Assembly: GCA_026982215.1 (NCBI GenBank)
Contig: JALSHN010000015.1
Span: 1 to 6,660, forward strand
Length of the DNA stretch: 6,660 nucleotides
Direction: 5' to 3'
Origin: Gammaproteobacteria bacterium
Lineage (GTDB): Bacteria; Pseudomonadota; Gammaproteobacteria; S012-40
Of the stretch, positions 5,406 to 6,660 are shown one piece after another (positions within the stretch are counted from its first letter, which is position 1; the number at the start of each line of letters is the position of its first letter). The notes below the pieces were generated by a model. That model was not told the origin of the DNA. It was given only the letters and a program-made list of their open reading frames with translations, and did no database searches. The position numbers and the translations under genes are program-made.

Positions 5406-6660
5406 TCAAGCGCCCACGCTCGGCATGCCCTGCCAATCCAGTCGCTCGCGCAGCCGTACCACCTCACCGACGATGATCACGCTGGGGGCGCGCACGGACT
5501 CCCGTTCGAGGGTCTCGGCCAGGCCTTCCAAGGTGGTGATGTGGACCCGCTGTTCGGGGGTGGTGCCCTGGGAGATCACCGCCACCGGGGTCTCGGGGGC
5601 GCGGCCGTGGGCGATGAGCCGCTCGGCGATCACGGGGGCGTTGCTGAGCCCCATGTAGAACACCACCGTCTGCTGGGGGCGGGCCAGGGCCGGCCAGTCC
5701 AGCTCCACCGCGCCGTCCTGGGTGTGGCCAGTGACGAAGGCCACGCTCTGGGCGTAGTCGCGATGGGTGAGGGGGATGCCGGCATAGGCGGCGCAACCGC
5801 TGGCGGCGGTGATGCCGGGCACCACCTGGAAGGGGACGCCGGCCTCGGCCAGGCGCTCGATCTCCTCGCCGCCGCGGCCGAACAGGAAGGGGTCGCCGCC
5901 CTTGAGACGCAGCACCCGCTTGCCCTCGCGGGCCAGGCGGATGAGCAGGTCGTTGATCTCCTCCTGGCGCAGGCTGTGGTGGGCGCGGCGCTTGCCCACG
6001 TAGATCCGTTCGGCGTCGCGGCGCACCCGGTCGAGGATGGCCGGGGCCACCAGGCGGTCGTAGAGCACCACGTCGGCCTTCTGCATCAGCCGCAGGGCGC
6101 GGAAGGTGAGCAGATCCGGGTCACCGGGACCGGCCCCCACCAGATAGACCTCGCCCACCGCCGGCTCGGGCTCGGCGGCCGCCCGCTCCAGCAACGCGGC
6201 CATCTCGGCTTCGGCCCGCTCTTCCTGGCCGGCGAGGACCTCCTCGGCGATGGGGCCCTCGAACACCCGTTCCCAGAAGCGCCGCCGGGCACGGATGTGG
6301 GGCAGCCGCTGTTGCACCCGGCGGCGGAAACGACCGGCCAGCCCGGCCAAGCGGCCGTACCCCGCAGGGATCCACGCCTCCAGACGGGCGCGCAACAGGC
6401 GGGCCAGTACCGGGGCACGGCCACCGCTGGTGACCGCCACCAGGATGGGGGAACGATCGACGATGGCCGGCATGACGAAGGTGCTGGCCCCGGGGTCGTC
6501 CACCACGTTCACCGGCAGGCCGCGGGCCCGGGCGGCGAGGGAAACCTGGGCATTGGTCTCGGGGTCGTCGGTGGCCGCCACCACCAGGGCCACGCCGTCC
6601 AGGTCCTGGTCGCGGAAATCACGGCCCACATGTTGGATGCCCCCCGCCTTGCGGCGCTCA
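5406..6660 (-). CDS. cysG: CysG, trifunctional siroheme synthase (N-terminal end outside window)
   Basis: CysG makes siroheme from uroporphyrinogen III: two SAM-dependent methylations give precorrin-2, NAD-dependent oxidation gives sirohydrochlorin, and ferrochelation follows. Siroheme serves sulfite and nitrite reductases. The frame is open to the right edge, with 417 residues visible. Alignment by eye to the 457-residue E. coli protein puts about 50 N-terminal residues, with the NAD-binding glycine loop, outside. Numbering visible residues from the first full codon (6659-6657), the dehydrogenase/ferrochelatase half shows VVAATDD (26-32), NVVDDP with Asp54 (E. coli Asp104), and VAVTSGG with Ser78 (the phosphorylated Ser128 of Salmonella). 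The linker contains RARRRFWERVFEG. The methyltransferase half begins near VYLVGAGPGDPDLL (171-184). It contains YDRLV with Asp201 (Asp248), VGKR with Lys223 (Lys270), RLKGGDPFLFGRGGEE, VVPGITAASGCAAYAGIPLTHRDYAQ, and FYMGL with Met336 (Met382). All key residues seen are kept. It ends in TGA, 53 bp before tgt. Confidence 0.97.
   Translation of the reverse strand, partial: ERRKAGGIQHVGRDFRDQDLDGVALVVAATDDPETNAQVSLAARARGLPVNVVDDPGASTFVMPAIVDRSPILVAVTSGGRAPVLARLLRARLEAWIPAGYGRLAGLAGRFRRRVQQRLPHIRARRRFWERVFEGPIAEEVLAGQEERAEAEMAALLERAAAEPEPAVGEVYLVGAGPGDPDLLTFRALRLMQKADVVLYDRLVAPAILDRVRRDAERIYVGKRRAHHSLRQEEINDLLIRLAREGKRVLRLKGGDPFLFGRGGEEIERLAEAGVPFQVVPGITAASGCAAYAGIPLTHRDYAQSVAFVTGHTQDGAVELDWPALARPQQTVVFYMGLSNAPVIAERLIAHGRAPETPVAVISQGTTPEQRVHITTLEGLAETLERESVRAPSVIIVGEVVRLRERLDWQGMPSVGA

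Noticed and set aside
4240..5658. Long plus-strand open frame (472 codons) antisense to tgt and the end of cysG
   Set aside because: It is a GC-driven shadow. Its product is a His/Gly/Val/Gln-rich string with no recognisable domain, it crosses the intergenic gap, and the minus-strand genes carry complete families of catalytic motifs.
6627..6629. GTG as the true start of cysG
   Set aside because: The frame continues upstream to the edge with residues that fit CysG (ERRKAGGIQH), and alignment with E. coli CysG places this point near residue 61.

Overview
The window looks like a chromosomal housekeeping region from a high-GC proteobacterium, most likely a gammaproteobacterium. That inference rests on the tgt-yajC-secD-secF order, a full-length fused siroheme synthase of the CysG type, separate (unfused) SecD and SecF, and a FadL-type outer membrane protein. 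A sulfur-oxidising Chromatiales-like lineage would fit, but the sequence does not prove it. Coding density is very high and no stretch over about 110 bases lacks a gene. I see no mobile element, CRISPR array, tRNA, rRNA or phage-like gene.

Layout: positions 1-841 on the plus strand carry the C-terminal two thirds of a FadL/OmpP1-family outer membrane beta-barrel protein, cut by the left edge. A short gap with a perfect 12-bp inverted repeat (856-889) separates it from everything else, which lies on the minus strand. Read in the direction of transcription, from the right edge leftward, these genes are cysG (cut by the right edge, missing about 50 N-terminal residues), tgt, yajC, secD and secF. 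The gaps are 53 bp (cysG-tgt), 107 bp (tgt-yajC), 46 bp (yajC-secD) and 11 bp (secD-secF), so the last three genes form a tight transcription unit and all five may be co-transcribed.

How the genes work together: YajC, SecD and SecF form the accessory subcomplex of the SecYEG translocon, which uses the proton gradient to pull exported proteins through in the late stage of translocation. The outer membrane protein next door would itself be a Sec client, but the opposite orientation argues against co-regulation. Tgt inserts the queuosine precursor into tRNA and is a customary neighbour of yajC-secDF. In the classic enterobacterial order queA precedes tgt. Here cysG, for siroheme synthesis, occupies that position.

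I found no convincing undescribed system. The points worth a second look are modest: the replacement of queA by cysG, the structured leader between tgt and yajC, the bidirectional hairpin between the convergent units, and the contrast between a strong ribosome binding site on yajC and a weak one on secD.
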